A stretch of DNA of 64,000 bases, from NCBI RefSeq assembly GCF_004343255.1, contig NZ_SMDD01000001.1, positions 124,001-188,000 on the forward strand, written 5' to 3'. The first letter of the stretch is position 1. Every line of letters starts with the position of its first letter. Positions 34,847 to 44,200 of the stretch are shown here, piece after piece. A program made the position numbers and the translations under genes. The stretch is from Laceyella sacchari (lineage in GTDB: Bacteria; Bacillota; Bacilli; Thermoactinomycetales; Thermoactinomycetaceae). The notes below the pieces were generated by a model. It saw only the letters and a list, made by a program, of their open reading frames with translations, had not been told where the DNA came from and made no database searches.

Positions 34847-35290
34847 TCAGGAGTCGTGATGCAACCTCCGGGTGACTTTCTGCAAGCGGTCAAATAAATG
34901 ACGCGCTTCCTGCATCAATTGGGACAGTTCTTCAGGAGAGATTTCGTTTTGTTGGACGAGCTGTTCTGGAATCCGGCAAGCGTCTTCCTTGAGTTTCCTT
35001 CCCGCAGCGGTCAGGTGGATCAACACTTTCCGCTCATCTTCAGTGGAACGTTTTCGTGTGACCAATCCCATGGCCTCCAACTTTTTCATGAGCGGGGTTA
35101 AGGTGCCGGAATCGAGGTACAACCGCTGCCCCAGTTCTTTCAGCGTCACTCCATCTTGTTCCCATAAAACCAACAACGCCAAATATTGAGTATATGTGAT
35201 GCCCAAGGGATCGAGGATGTGGCGGTACAATCGGCTGATCTCGCGAAAACAGGCATAAATGGTGAAGCACAGATGATTATCCAAATTCAA
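34847..35290 (-). CDS. ohrR: OhrR-like MarR-family peroxide-sensing repressor
   Basis: OhrR represses the organic hydroperoxide resistance gene and is inactivated by oxidation of an N-terminal Cys. The protein (147 residues from this start) has the sensing Cys in LDNHLCFTIYACFREISR (residue 8), a second Cys 5 residues later, and the winged helix with YLDSGTLTPLMKKLEAMGLVTRKRSTEDERKVLI. TTG 35290 lies 8 bases after GAGGTGG; GTG 35302 is an alternative but overlaps that site. No ohr gene is adjacent. Confidence 0.86.
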   Translation of the reverse strand: MNLDNHLCFTIYACFREISRLYRHILDPLGITYTQYLALLVLWEQDGVTLKELGQRLYLDSGTLTPLMKKLEAMGLVTRKRSTEDERKVLIHLTAAGRKLKEDACRIPEQLVQQNEISPEELSQLMQEARHLFDRLQKVTRRLHHDS

Positions 35291-35335
35291 TACTTTTTCC
35301 ACCTCGTCATGGTCGATGATAGGATAGCTATTTCG

Positions 35336-35364
35336 TTTATATAAATCAATCTACATTCTGTCAA
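35336..35364 (-). promoter_or_regulatory. Sigma-A promoter of ohrR
   Basis: On the minus strand TTGACA (35359-35364), 17 bp, TATAAA (35336-35341). No classical OhrR inverted repeat is evident; a short ATAGCTAT palindrome lies at 35324-35331. Confidence 0.82.
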
Positions 35365-35411
35365 ATGTTATTTGTGTTTAGCTGATGTTGATGAAAGGAT
35401 GGTAACAAAGA

Positions 35412-35433
35412 AGCCCCCTGCGTCGAGGGGGCG
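35412..35433 (-). terminator. Terminator at the 3' end of the split yidC
   Basis: Minus-strand stem GCCCCC/GGGGGC followed by TTCTTTGTT, 13 bases beyond the stop. Confidence 0.75.
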
Positions 35434-35445
35434 TGTTAGCAATAA

Positions 35446-35986
35446 TCATTTGCTTACAACCGTTGTAGCGCTGTTTGCTTTGTACATTCGTTGTGCAAGA
35501 AGGTGTTGAAAGATCGGAAACAACCCGCTCACGGACCAGTACAAAGGCAATACCGCCGGGGCGTTAAAGGAGATCAGCCCGATGAATACGGGAGAGAGAT
35601 AACTCAGCATGGTCAACGACTTTTGCTGACGAGGCATTGAGCCGATCTCAGATACCTTGACGTTTAATAAGGAGACCAGTATGGCAATGATCGGCATCAC
35701 TGTATCGCTGTGTCCCAAGTTGAACCAAAGAAAGGAATGTGTAGCGATGTCAGGTGAGCCGGTGATCGCATAGTAAAAACCCATCAGGATAGGCAATTGG
35801 ACTAGGATAGGCAAACAGCCAAATGCCGCCACGGGATTGAAATCGTGCTTTTTGTACAGTTGCATCATTTCCTGTTGTTGCGCTTTGGCATCGTGTGGCT
35901 TGTCACCGTACCTTTCCTGGAGTTTTTGCAATTCGGGTTGTATGAGACGCATCTTTTCGTTCATCGCTAGCAAAGCGGTGAGACAA
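35446..35986 (-). pseudogene. yidC: YidC/SpoIIIJ-type membrane insertase, C-terminal part of a split gene
   Basis: This fragment encodes residues 83 onward of an Oxa1/YidC insertase: LAMNEKMRLIQPELQKLQERYGDKP, KHDFNPVAAFGCLPILVQLPILMGFYYAI, and the remaining membrane segments to the end. The N-terminal 82 codons lie 1.6 kb away at 37598-37843 in the compatible frame. Joining the two at the shared TTGT gives 261 residues, the length of Bacillus SpoIIIJ. An ATG at 35973 lies in the fragment, but a protein lacking the first membrane segment and the conserved Arg region would not be expected to work. Confidence 0.9.
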
Positions 35987-36405
35987 TGAGACCCGTAACA
36001 GTAACTAGAATTATCCGGGAGGAAGCCTTAGCGCTTCCTCCTTCTCGCGCATTAGACGAGTATGTTGGTTATCTCATCATGGGATACGAGGAAAGCGAAT
36101 TGCGCCGGGTATTTTTGGATGAAAAGAAAACCACCTTCAAAATGACCCGGTGGGTAAAGAATGGGGAACCCGTCTATGTTCCTCACTTCTCAACGGATGT
36201 TAAAGACGCTTTTCTACTCGTTGAGACCATGAGGAAAGAAGGTTGGGTCTTCCACTTTTCCAGTTTGGCAGATGGGTATAAGGCCACCCTTCAACGATCG
36301 GGCACGTGGGGAATTGAACGGTTTGAATGTGACCCACCCTATCCCAAACGCTTTACCCTACCAGAAGCCATCACCAAGGTTTGCATCATGGCCAAATCAA
36401 ACTAG
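35986..36405 (+). CDS. Phage-type protein (ABA-sandwich, BC1872-like)
   Basis: A 139-residue protein. Its features, ALALPPSRALDEYVGYLIMG near the start and YVPHFSTDVKDAFLLVETMRKEGWVFHFS later, are those of small ABA-sandwich phage proteins found in Bacillales prophages; function unknown. The ATG at 35986 begins at the very edge of the insert and has no ribosome site, so expression or an original longer 5' region may have been lost. Stop at 36403-36405 is followed by a small gene with an excellent ribosome site. Confidence 0.7.
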   Translation: MRPVTVTRIIREEALALPPSRALDEYVGYLIMGYEESELRRVFLDEKKTTFKMTRWVKNGEPVYVPHFSTDVKDAFLLVETMRKEGWVFHFSSLADGYKATLQRSGTWGIERFECDPPYPKRFTLPEAITKVCIMAKSN

Positions 36406-36445
36406 CCCTACTGGAATCAGTGGGGCTAGAAAGGAGGGAACCATA

Positions 36446-36553
36446 TTGAACAATCAGATAAGGAATCAGATTCAGACCATCGCATGTAAAGCCATACTCT
36501 CCCTCAACCATCAGGATTTAGAAGAAGTTCAAGTATTGATGCAAGTGGGGTAA
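36446..36553 (+). CDS. 35-residue protein within the yidC insert
   Basis: TTG 36446 is preceded by AAGGAGGG at about 8 bases and opens a 35-codon frame (MNNQIRNQIQTIACKAILSL...), ending in TAA just before a terminator. The short helical peptide is unrecognised. It probably shares a transcript with the ABA-fold gene. Confidence 0.5.
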   Translation: MNNQIRNQIQTIACKAILSLNHQDLEEVQVLMQVG

Positions 36554-36568
36554 TGTCCGAAACCAAAA

Positions 36569-36609
36569 AAGGGTAGCAAAAAAACTCCCACTACCCTTAA
36601 GGCCTTTTT
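36569..36609 (+). terminator. Terminator inside the yidC insert
   Basis: Stem AAGGGTAG/CTACCCTT followed by AAGGCCTTTTT. Confidence 0.7.
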
Positions 36610-36951
36610 ACTACTTCATTAGGCAATATATGTTTTTTATGTTCCTCACGCTAAAGTCGCCCAATCATGTTTAACATCTGAATAATTAACTCGATCCGAA
36701 CTGGGAGGAGTGGATTCTATCCATTGGGATGGGACAAAAAAGTCTGTAGAGTATACCCAATCATATGGGAACAGGAATAACATTTAAAATACTAAATGTG
36801 ACTGTAAGCAACAAGACGCCACAAAAGGAAAGAATCTTCTTCACTAATGTATCCTCCCGTTGTTCAATTAGGTAAGAAATTCATGTTACAAAAAGATTAT
36901 ATATATTTATAAAATTAAAATAAATATGTTTTTATAGAAAGGGGATCGACA
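36610..36951 (+). other. AT-rich gap within the yidC insert
   Basis: No gene is seen. AT-rich sequence before 36940 probably holds the promoter of the lipoprotein gene, but I cannot place -35/-10 boxes with confidence. Confidence 0.4.
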
Positions 36952-37281
36952 TTGCGTATCTTAGCCGGTATCCTCGTTTGCTTAATGTTAGCTGGATGTG
37001 CCCATGAAGAAAGTCAGCAATCTAAGTTAAGTCCTGTTACTATTCGCGTTCTGGATAAAGAAGGGAAGCCCGTTTCTAGAATAGCAGTCAGCATTACAAT
37101 GGTTATTCCTGAAGAAGAAAGGGAGAGTGTAGGTGCTATTCCTCAAGCAGGATTAACCAATGAAAATGGGGAGATTAAAGAACAGTTAGTACCAGATAAA
37201 AAGTACATCATACAAATACCAAGCATGAAAAAGGAAGTTGTCATTTCCGATAAACCGATGATAGTCGAACTTACCAAGTGA
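36952..37281 (+). CDS. Small lipoprotein with carboxypeptidase-regulatory-like domain
   Basis: A 109-residue lipoprotein with TTG start behind AAAGGGG, lipobox LMLAGC, and a single beta-sandwich domain: VTIRVLDKEGKPVSRIAVSIT ... GLTNENGEIKEQLVPDKKYIIQIP. This resembles the two lipoproteins at 50.4-51.4 kb. It lies inside the yidC insert. Function unknown; such domains usually serve as binding or structural modules. Confidence 0.78.
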   Translation: MRILAGILVCLMLAGCAHEESQQSKLSPVTIRVLDKEGKPVSRIAVSITMVIPEEERESVGAIPQAGLTNENGEIKEQLVPDKKYIIQIPSMKKEVVISDKPMIVELTK

Positions 37282-37407
37282 ACCCAGTGACAGTTCCTTC
37301 AGACTGGTTCCTAAGTAAACCGAAACGGTCCGATATGAGATGTCTATCAGGAGTCCACCCAAGTACTGATGAAATAACGAATACGATGAGGTAAGATCTC
37401 GTATGAT

Positions 37408-37592
37408 GTAGTCTGTCAGGGAACGGCATTGTTGGGTTTCCGCTGGGTAAACTACGGTTCGGTGATCCGAAAGGAAACGGATTCATCGCCTCCTTGGAAG
37501 CCGTGGGTCGCCTAAAATCAGATGAGATTCTTCAAATGGTGATGGAGTATAAGCAACAATACACCCAACAGTCATCAGATGAAAATCGATAA
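37408..37592 (+). pseudogene. 3' remnant of an unknown gene at the insert edge
   Basis: An open frame without start runs from just after a TGA (37405-37407) to TAA at 37590-37592, encoding about 60 residues ending GRLKSDEILQMVMEYKQQYTQQSSDENR. The amino-acid composition and low number of rare codons look like a real C-terminus. Upstream, 37290-37404 is non-coding or decayed. The stop lies only a few bases from the insert boundary. Confidence 0.45.
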
Positions 37593-37597
37593 AAACA

Positions 37598-37843
37598 ACG
37601 CTGTTTCAGCATGATTGGCAACAGCGCCAGTCTGATCAAGAGGGTGATCATGATGATGGACAAGCCGTAATTGTCACCAAACAACCCGGCCACCATCTTG
37701 ATCAAGTCGGTAAAAGGCCCGGCCAAGAGGCCCGCGAACCAACCCGGATCGTGGGTGCCAGGCGCTTGGCATCCGCCCAACAACAATAGCGCCGCGGCTA
37801 GGAGTAGCATGGGGCCAAAGCGCCTGATGAACGTGCTCATCAT
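37598..37843 (-). pseudogene. yidC: YidC/SpoIIIJ-type membrane insertase, N-terminal part of a split gene
   Basis: The first 82 codons of the split insertase: lipoprotein signal with LLLGGC (Cys near residue 25), then GWFAGLLAGPFTDLIKMVAGLFGDNYGLSIIMITLLIRLALLPIMLKQ, the start of the Oxa1 core including the conserved Arg in the first core helix. After the insert boundary the frame runs 21 junk codons to a stop. ATG 37843 or 37840 follows GAGG. A second yidC copy elsewhere would be needed for viability. Confidence 0.9.
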
Positions 37844-38054
37844 CCTCAGGCCCTTCTCTTCTTTTTATGCTACGCGTCAGCCATTGCCGTTTGCGTATTG
37901 TTTCGCGTGGGGGCGTCGGCGCGGTAAAGAGGATTCGCTTCACCATTTGGTCCCGGCCAGCCCGGATCAGTTTGAACGCGAGTAAAAGGGTCAAGATGAC
38001 GCTGATGGATACCAGCATTGGGATCATCTCGTGGAACTCAAACCACGTCCGCAT
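37674..38054 (-). CDS. Small membrane protein overlapping the yidC start
   Basis: GAGGAGGTGA directly precedes ATG 38054, which opens a 126-codon frame. The first 70 codons, upstream of yidC, include one transmembrane segment (about residues 10-28, MIPMLVSISVILTLLLAF) and a basic Arg-rich region. The remaining codons overlap yidC in another frame and look like shadow sequence, so the original stop may have been lost by a frameshift. Unknown function. Confidence 0.4.
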   Translation of the reverse strand: MRTWFEFHEMIPMLVSISVILTLLLAFKLIRAGRDQMVKRILFTAPTPPRETIRKRQWLTRSIKRREGPEDDEHVHQALWPHATPSRGAIVVGRMPSAWHPRSGLVRGPLGRAFYRLDQDGGRVVW

Positions 38055-38162
38055 TCACCTCCTCATCGGCTTTTATGTTTCTTCTCAATTATCTGGCATG
38101 GTTAGGCGGATGTCAAAAGAATGATGCATCAGAATTGCCGAGCTTGCCAGGGACAACAACAA

Positions 38163-38189
38163 AAGGGGTTGGCCAGATGCCAACCCCTT
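38163..38189 (-). terminator. Terminator of the polyketide/PUFA-like synthase gene
   Basis: An 11-bp perfect stem AAGGGGTTGGC/GCCAACCCCTT with a 5-base loop, then TTGTTG on the minus strand, 19 bases beyond the stop. Confidence 0.85.
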
Positions 38190-38207
38190 GTTTAGGATGG
38201 ATGTCCG

Positions 38208-41200
38208 TTAGGACAGGACCCCTACCGGTTTTTGCGACAAGGCTTCATCAAATGCTTCGGGAATGGGAGCCGGTTGCGGGTTGCCCAGTTCGTCCCGCGT
38301 CATCCAAGCAATTTCTTGCTCTCCGTATGCCAGCTTATGTCTTTGGCCGTTTTCGTCTAATCTGTAGTATTCAAAAAACAGGCTTAATCCAGATTGATAT
38401 CGTTTGACCAAGGACATGTGCACTTCAATCGTGTCAAACGGCATGGCTTCCCGCAAGTGGTGCACTTTGTTGTTCAGTGGCACCCACTCTCCATGTTCTC
38501 CCGTCCCTTGGAACAATTCCGGTGCCAGGGAGTGGAAGAAGCGGTCGCGCACCCGGTTTTGCCACACGGTATAGTTGGAGAAGTACACATTGCCGACAAG
38601 ATTGGACTCTTCCAAGCAAGTTTCAAAGGTGCCCGTTTGCAACACCCAGCGATTAGCCGGACCCGACGGAGCGGTGAACACCACTGGCCCCAATAACTCT
38701 TTGGACAAAGGCGTTTCTGTGCGGGTGACCGGGCCGTTGTGCCCCATGACCGTCAATTTCTCCCGCAAGAATTGCGCGTAGTAGTCAGGGAACGGAGCAG
38801 GGCGAACCACGCCGTGGCCGATGATTTCCACCCACGTCAACCCTTGTCGGCTGGTCGCGATCAGGTCTAATGCTCCATTCGGAGACACTTTGTACCAGTA
38901 GTACACCAGCTCCATGTATTGGTTGTCCTGGATATGATCGATTTGTAAGTGAACTTCAATCACATCATCGGATGAGGCCTCACCAACAATTTCTGTTTGG
39001 GCGAAATTGGTTACCATGCCCCATTTACCGGAGGCAAACTGCTCCGTAATCCGGCTTTGGACAGTAGAGAGGGATAACTCCCTGACTTTGCCCATCCATT
39101 CGGCGAAGCGGGTGAGACTCACTTTCCGGCTCAACGTGGCCGCGTCTTTGAATGTGAGCGGGAAGCGATAGACAAAGCCATGTTCGGGATGAAACTCACC
39201 GAAGGATGGTGTGGTGTCTTTTTCCTCACGTTGACAGACGATGACAACGGCCACCATCCGCTTCACCGGTAGTGATAATTGGACCGGCAAAGTGAGGACA
39301 GTCAGCTCGGCGGTGTCTGTGATCGCACGCAGCAATACTGCTCCGTCGGCTCGCTGTCCGATTTCAAATTGCCGCACTTTTTCCCCGCTGGCCTTTTCGG
39401 CTGCCTCCCGGGCGCTCCAGATGCGGCTGCCAGCCAGTGAGACTGAATCACCGTGTGCTACCAACGCTTGTAACAGCGGATGGTGATTGGATGTCAGCAG
39501 GCGATGCCATTCTTCTTCGCCCCGTTTGTCGTCAATCGGAAGAATGTCACAACCTTGCTCTCCTTGACCGACGGTGCAGATGGAGATTTCGTCGTCATGG
39601 GAGAACGAAACATGGAAACGGACAGCTGACCCGTTTTGCCCTGTCACATGAGGTTTGCCGTTTTCATCCCAAGTGAGCGGATATGTTTCGTCTCCACCGG
39701 CCAAGGCGATTGCTCGTTGATACAACGGCAGGAGCTTCTCATGGCGCATTTCGCGCGGTTGTTGATGAATGCCGGGACAATGGGTGAGCGTGATGACCGG
39801 TACATCCACCTCCAGCGTGTGCGCATGCGACTGAATCGCCTTCGCTAATCGCTGTTCATCGATGTATGCCGGTGAGCAAAGCTCATTTGCCGTCGGCAGT
39901 TCTGGGAAGCGCTCCATCAAGTGTACTTGGTAGCCGTTCAGGCGCTGGATGACTCGGTTGTGTTCATCCAACACATCTACCATGTAGGTATAGGAAGTAT
40001 CTGTTTGCTGTTGTAGCTTTGTTACCGCGCGTCGTATTCCCGACCCGGCCAGACCCTGTCCCAGGTGTTGGAAGGAATCGATTTTCACAGGCAAGCACAA
40101 GTCTTGCGGTGTGATGATTCGCGCAGATTGCAACAAGGCATCGTGGAAGTAAGGATCACCGAGCACATATTCCCCTTCACCAGTTTGGGCGGTGAACAAG
40201 CAATGACCGGTTTTTTGCTCCGGATCGTGCGATGCTTCGTATACATCCGCCAACCGATGGAAGGAAGGACCTTGGAACAGGAGTGGTCCGTACAGATCGG
40301 TTTTTGGATCGATGGGCAATGCTTGTGCCGGGAAGGTGATGGGTTCCGTGATCGTCTCACGCTCAGCCGGGAACGCAAACGTCGCCGTGAAGTAAGGTTT
40401 GGTAAACCCATTTTTCTCTGTACGAATTTCCGTTTTAACCCGACCATCTTCCAATACTTCCGCGCGGATTTCTATCAGCGCCCCAGTGTGCGGATCAAGC
40501 GTGATCGGCAAGGAGAAGCGAATGTCCTCGATTTGGGCATGGCTGAAATCAACGATGCCAGTGACATAAGAGACGGCTTGAGCCATCGCTTCCAGACCAA
40601 ATACGGCAGGGAACAGATAAGTGCCGTTGTACACGTGATCTTTTACATACGAGTCTTGCTCCAACGTTAAGCGAACACGGGTGATGAGCTCCACTTCGGG
40701 ATGATCGTAAAGAATGTCCCCGATGTATCGGTAGGAGCGCTCTCTTGGCACAGGACGAGGATGCCAAGTGTCCAACCCGCCCAGCTTGGCTGTGATAATT
40801 ACTTGTTTCGCCGCTGGATCGTGCAGGAACAGATGGACAAACCGGCCCACTCCTTCCGCGACAGGAATGGCATAGGTTCCCTTCTTCTCCAAGAAGTCGA
40901 TGCTACCGGCCCGTACACCCATACCGACTTCATCCCATACGCTGAAAGCGACGGAAAGTACTTCGGTTTCTGGATGCTCCATGCCAAATCGGCGCAAAAT
41001 CAATTGCAACGCTTCGTTGGAGAATCCATAGGAAGTGTTTCCAGCCATACCGGTGACACCCGCCAGGGAGGAGATGCCTACAAACAGCTTGGGCGGTTGA
41101 TCTTGGAGTGCTTTCACCAGGTTAAACGCGCCCAACACTTTGGGGCCGATCTCTTCCATGAATCCAGCCAAAGTGATTTGTTCAGCCCGTCGCGGCTTCA

Positions 41201-44200
41201 TTAAGGCAGCCCCATGGATGACCCCCGTCACTTGTCCCAGTTCTTCGCGCACGCGGTTAATCAGCAACTCGACTGCGGCTTGATCGGCCATGTCGCACGC
41301 ATAATAACGGCAAATTAATCCTGCTTCTTGGAATCGCGCCAGGGTTCGACGCACATCCGGATGGTCTGCGCCGGAACGGCCCACCAAGGCCATCTTCACG
41401 CCGGTTGTCCGGGCTACTGCCAATGCACATTCTGCCGTAATTCCTTTGGCCCCACCGGTTACCAGCACCACATCCTCACCAGTCCAGGAGATAGCGCGGG
41501 CAGGGTAGGTTTGAGGCTGTTGAACGACAGATTGCGGAACGCGTCTGATTTCGTTTTGATCATAACCGACGGATACAAACGTTTCTGCTGCCATGATTTC
41601 TTCCAAAATCGGTTTCGCCATGTTCACAGGAGATAACGCCGGGCTCAGGTCAATCACTCGAATGGCGGCGTTTGGACGTTCCATGTGAAGGCTGGCGGCA
41701 AAAGAGTTAGCAGTGCAGGTAGCCAGCTGAATCGGTTCGGTGCCGCTTCCGAACAGGCCACCGCCAAATTGGATATAACTGATCGACGTCCGGTAACTTA
41801 GTCCGTTGCCGGGGGTGATCACGCATTGCAACCGTTTGACCATCTCCGTCAATTCTTCTTTGTCATCCGCTTGCGGCAAAATGACCACGGCATGGCTGAT
41901 TTCTTCCTGCCGCGCTTGCTTTTGTGCGGACAATTCTGCCAAGGTGGACAGCTCTACTGGTATCTGGTGGCTGGATAATTCCGCAACCAGTGCTTGCGCC
42001 CAGGCTTGCTCCGACGGTTCTGCGACCAGCAAGAAGCGTGTCGTCTCCGGGAAGGAGAGAGGAGCTGAGCTGTGGCGCGGTGCTTCGACATAATTGATAA
42101 CAAAGTTTCGCACCCATGCGCGTTCCCCATGCTCTGATTGAACCGGTGCCGGTACAGGGGCAACAACAGGTTGCTGAACTGGCGCCGGAGTGAGAGCTTG
42201 TTCGATCTCTCTCAAGGTAGCGTTAGCGAAATCGCTCGGGTCTACTTTTTCCTCTACGCCCATTTCTTTGGCCACATGGCTCACTAATTCAGCCGATTTG
42301 ATGGAGTCCAAATTCAAATCATCCAACAAGCGCATATCCATATCAATGGAATCAGCCGGATAACCGGTCAGTTGGGCAGCCCAGCGCAACAAAGAATGGG
42401 CGGCGTCAATCTTTTCGATTACTTGGCCACTCGACGCGACATGTGGTTCCAGTGCTTGGCACACTTCTGCCAAAGTGGCATTGGCAAAATCGCTGGGATC
42501 CAATTTGTCAGCCACCGCAAATTGTTGCGCCAGGGAAGAGACGAGCTCCGCCGACTTGATGGAATCCAAGTTCAAATCATCCAGCAAGCGCATGTTCATG
42601 TGAATGGAATCAGCCGGATATCCAGTCAGTTGGGCGGCCAATTGCAACACGGTTTCCGAAACATTCGGCAGCCGGTTTCGGTTTGCGGCTGGAGCGATGT
42701 GCATCTCCAGCGCATGGCATACTTCTGCCAAGGTGGCATTGGCGAAATCGCTGGGATCGATTTTGTCAGCGACTGCAAATTGTTGCCCCAAGGAAGAGAC
42801 GAGCTCTGCCGATTTGATCGAATCCAGGTTCAAATCATCCAACAAACGCATGTCCATGCGAATCGAATCCGCCGGATAACCAGTCAGTTGAGCGGCCAAC
42901 TGCAACAACGTTTGAGATATGTCCGGTTGCCCGGTTTGGTTCGCGACTGGAGCGATGTGCATCTCCAGCGCTTGGCACACTTCAGCCAAGGTGGCATTGG
43001 CGAAATCGCCGGGATCGATTTTGTCAGCGACCGCAAACTGTTGCGCCAAGGAAGAGACGAATTCCGCCGATTTGATTGAATCCAGGTTTAAATCATCCAA
43101 CAGCCGATGATTAAGCGTGATCGATGCGGCCGGATACCCCGTTTGTTTTGCGGCCAACTGAATTGCCGCTTGAGTGACAGATGGGGCGTTTGTCGATGGC
43201 GCTGTGGGCTCTGTGGATGTTGGCGTCGGCCGAACAATGGACGGCGTCGGCGCATGCCCGGTTTGCTGCCCGGAAGAGGGCGTCAGGCGCATATGTTTGA
43301 GATCAGCTTGAATCACATCGTACAAAAAGGCTCCTCGCTCTTCCAGATATCTTTCCCACACCCCTGGCGGCAGGTCGGATGGTTCCGGCAAAGATACAGT
43401 AGCCGTCCCGCTGAATGGGGATTCGGGAATGGTTAACGGGTTTTCACAAGGATTTACAATAAATGCTTTTTCAGCAGCTGGTACAAACGGACGGATCAGG
43501 CGATTTGCATACAACCATGTCCATTGCACGTCTCCACCGTGTGTAAAATACGCCGCCAAAAAGCGATGCAGATCTTGCAGCATGCCCGGTGCTGATTCGA
43601 CAGGGAAGCAGGGTAAGTTGATGGAACTCTCAGCCACCAATCCCGTCAGCACCCGTCCAGGACCGACTTCCACCAGCAAATCGCATTGGTTTTTTACTGT
43701 GGAAAGCAGGGAGACAAAATTCACTTTTTCCACGATCTGCTTGGCGAAATAATCGTTTCCGTCTGCAAGTGTGTCCATCCGCTCACCGTCAATGCCAGAA
43801 ATGAAGGGAACAGCCAACGCCACTGGCTCAGCAGGCAACGGAGCTTGTTTACGCAACGAGAGAGAGGCTTGTTCGACCAATTTGGAATGGAAAGCATTGG
43901 ACACAGACAGTGGGATTGCTTGAATCTGGCGTGCTTGTGCCCGAGCTACCACTTCGGCGACCGCTTCTTTTTCACCGGATATTACGGTTTGCGACGGGCT
44001 GTTGAGGTTGGCGATCACCACGTAACCCGGCACATCAGCCAACAACGCCTCCGCTTCTTGCCGATTACAACGCAGGCTGGCCATCGTTCCTGCCTCTTCC
44101 GCCGGAGCAGACATCGCTTTGCCCCGGGCTGCCGCCAGACGGAACAGTGTCGCTTCATCATAAGCACCCGCAGTGTGTAAAGCTGTCAGCTCGCCTAAGC

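Larger units (their letters stand above)
35987..37598. mobile_element. 1.6-kb insert interrupting yidC, flanked by 4-bp direct repeats
   Basis: The insert splits an insertase gene. ACAA occurs at both ends (35983-35986 and 37595-37598); precise loss of 1612 bp would restore the frame. It carries three plus-strand genes (a phage-type ABA-fold protein, a 35-residue protein, a lipoprotein) and a decayed gene end, all opposite to yidC. Its middle is markedly more AT-rich than the flanks. No transposase, integrase or inverted termini were found, so the mechanism is unknown; it may be a remnant of a larger phage-like element. Confidence 0.75.

Noticed and set aside
37300-37416. Possible group I intron core (CAGACT at 37300 and AGTCTG at 37411, like P7) within the yidC insert
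   Set aside because: The pairing is only 6 bp, equally present on both strands, and no P3/P8 elements or matching splice-site guide sequence could be traced. The insert carries genes on the opposite strand to yidC.
42190-43160. CRISPR-like or satellite repeat
   Set aside because: Repeats are about 260 bp, in frame, and encode ACP domains with no spacers.
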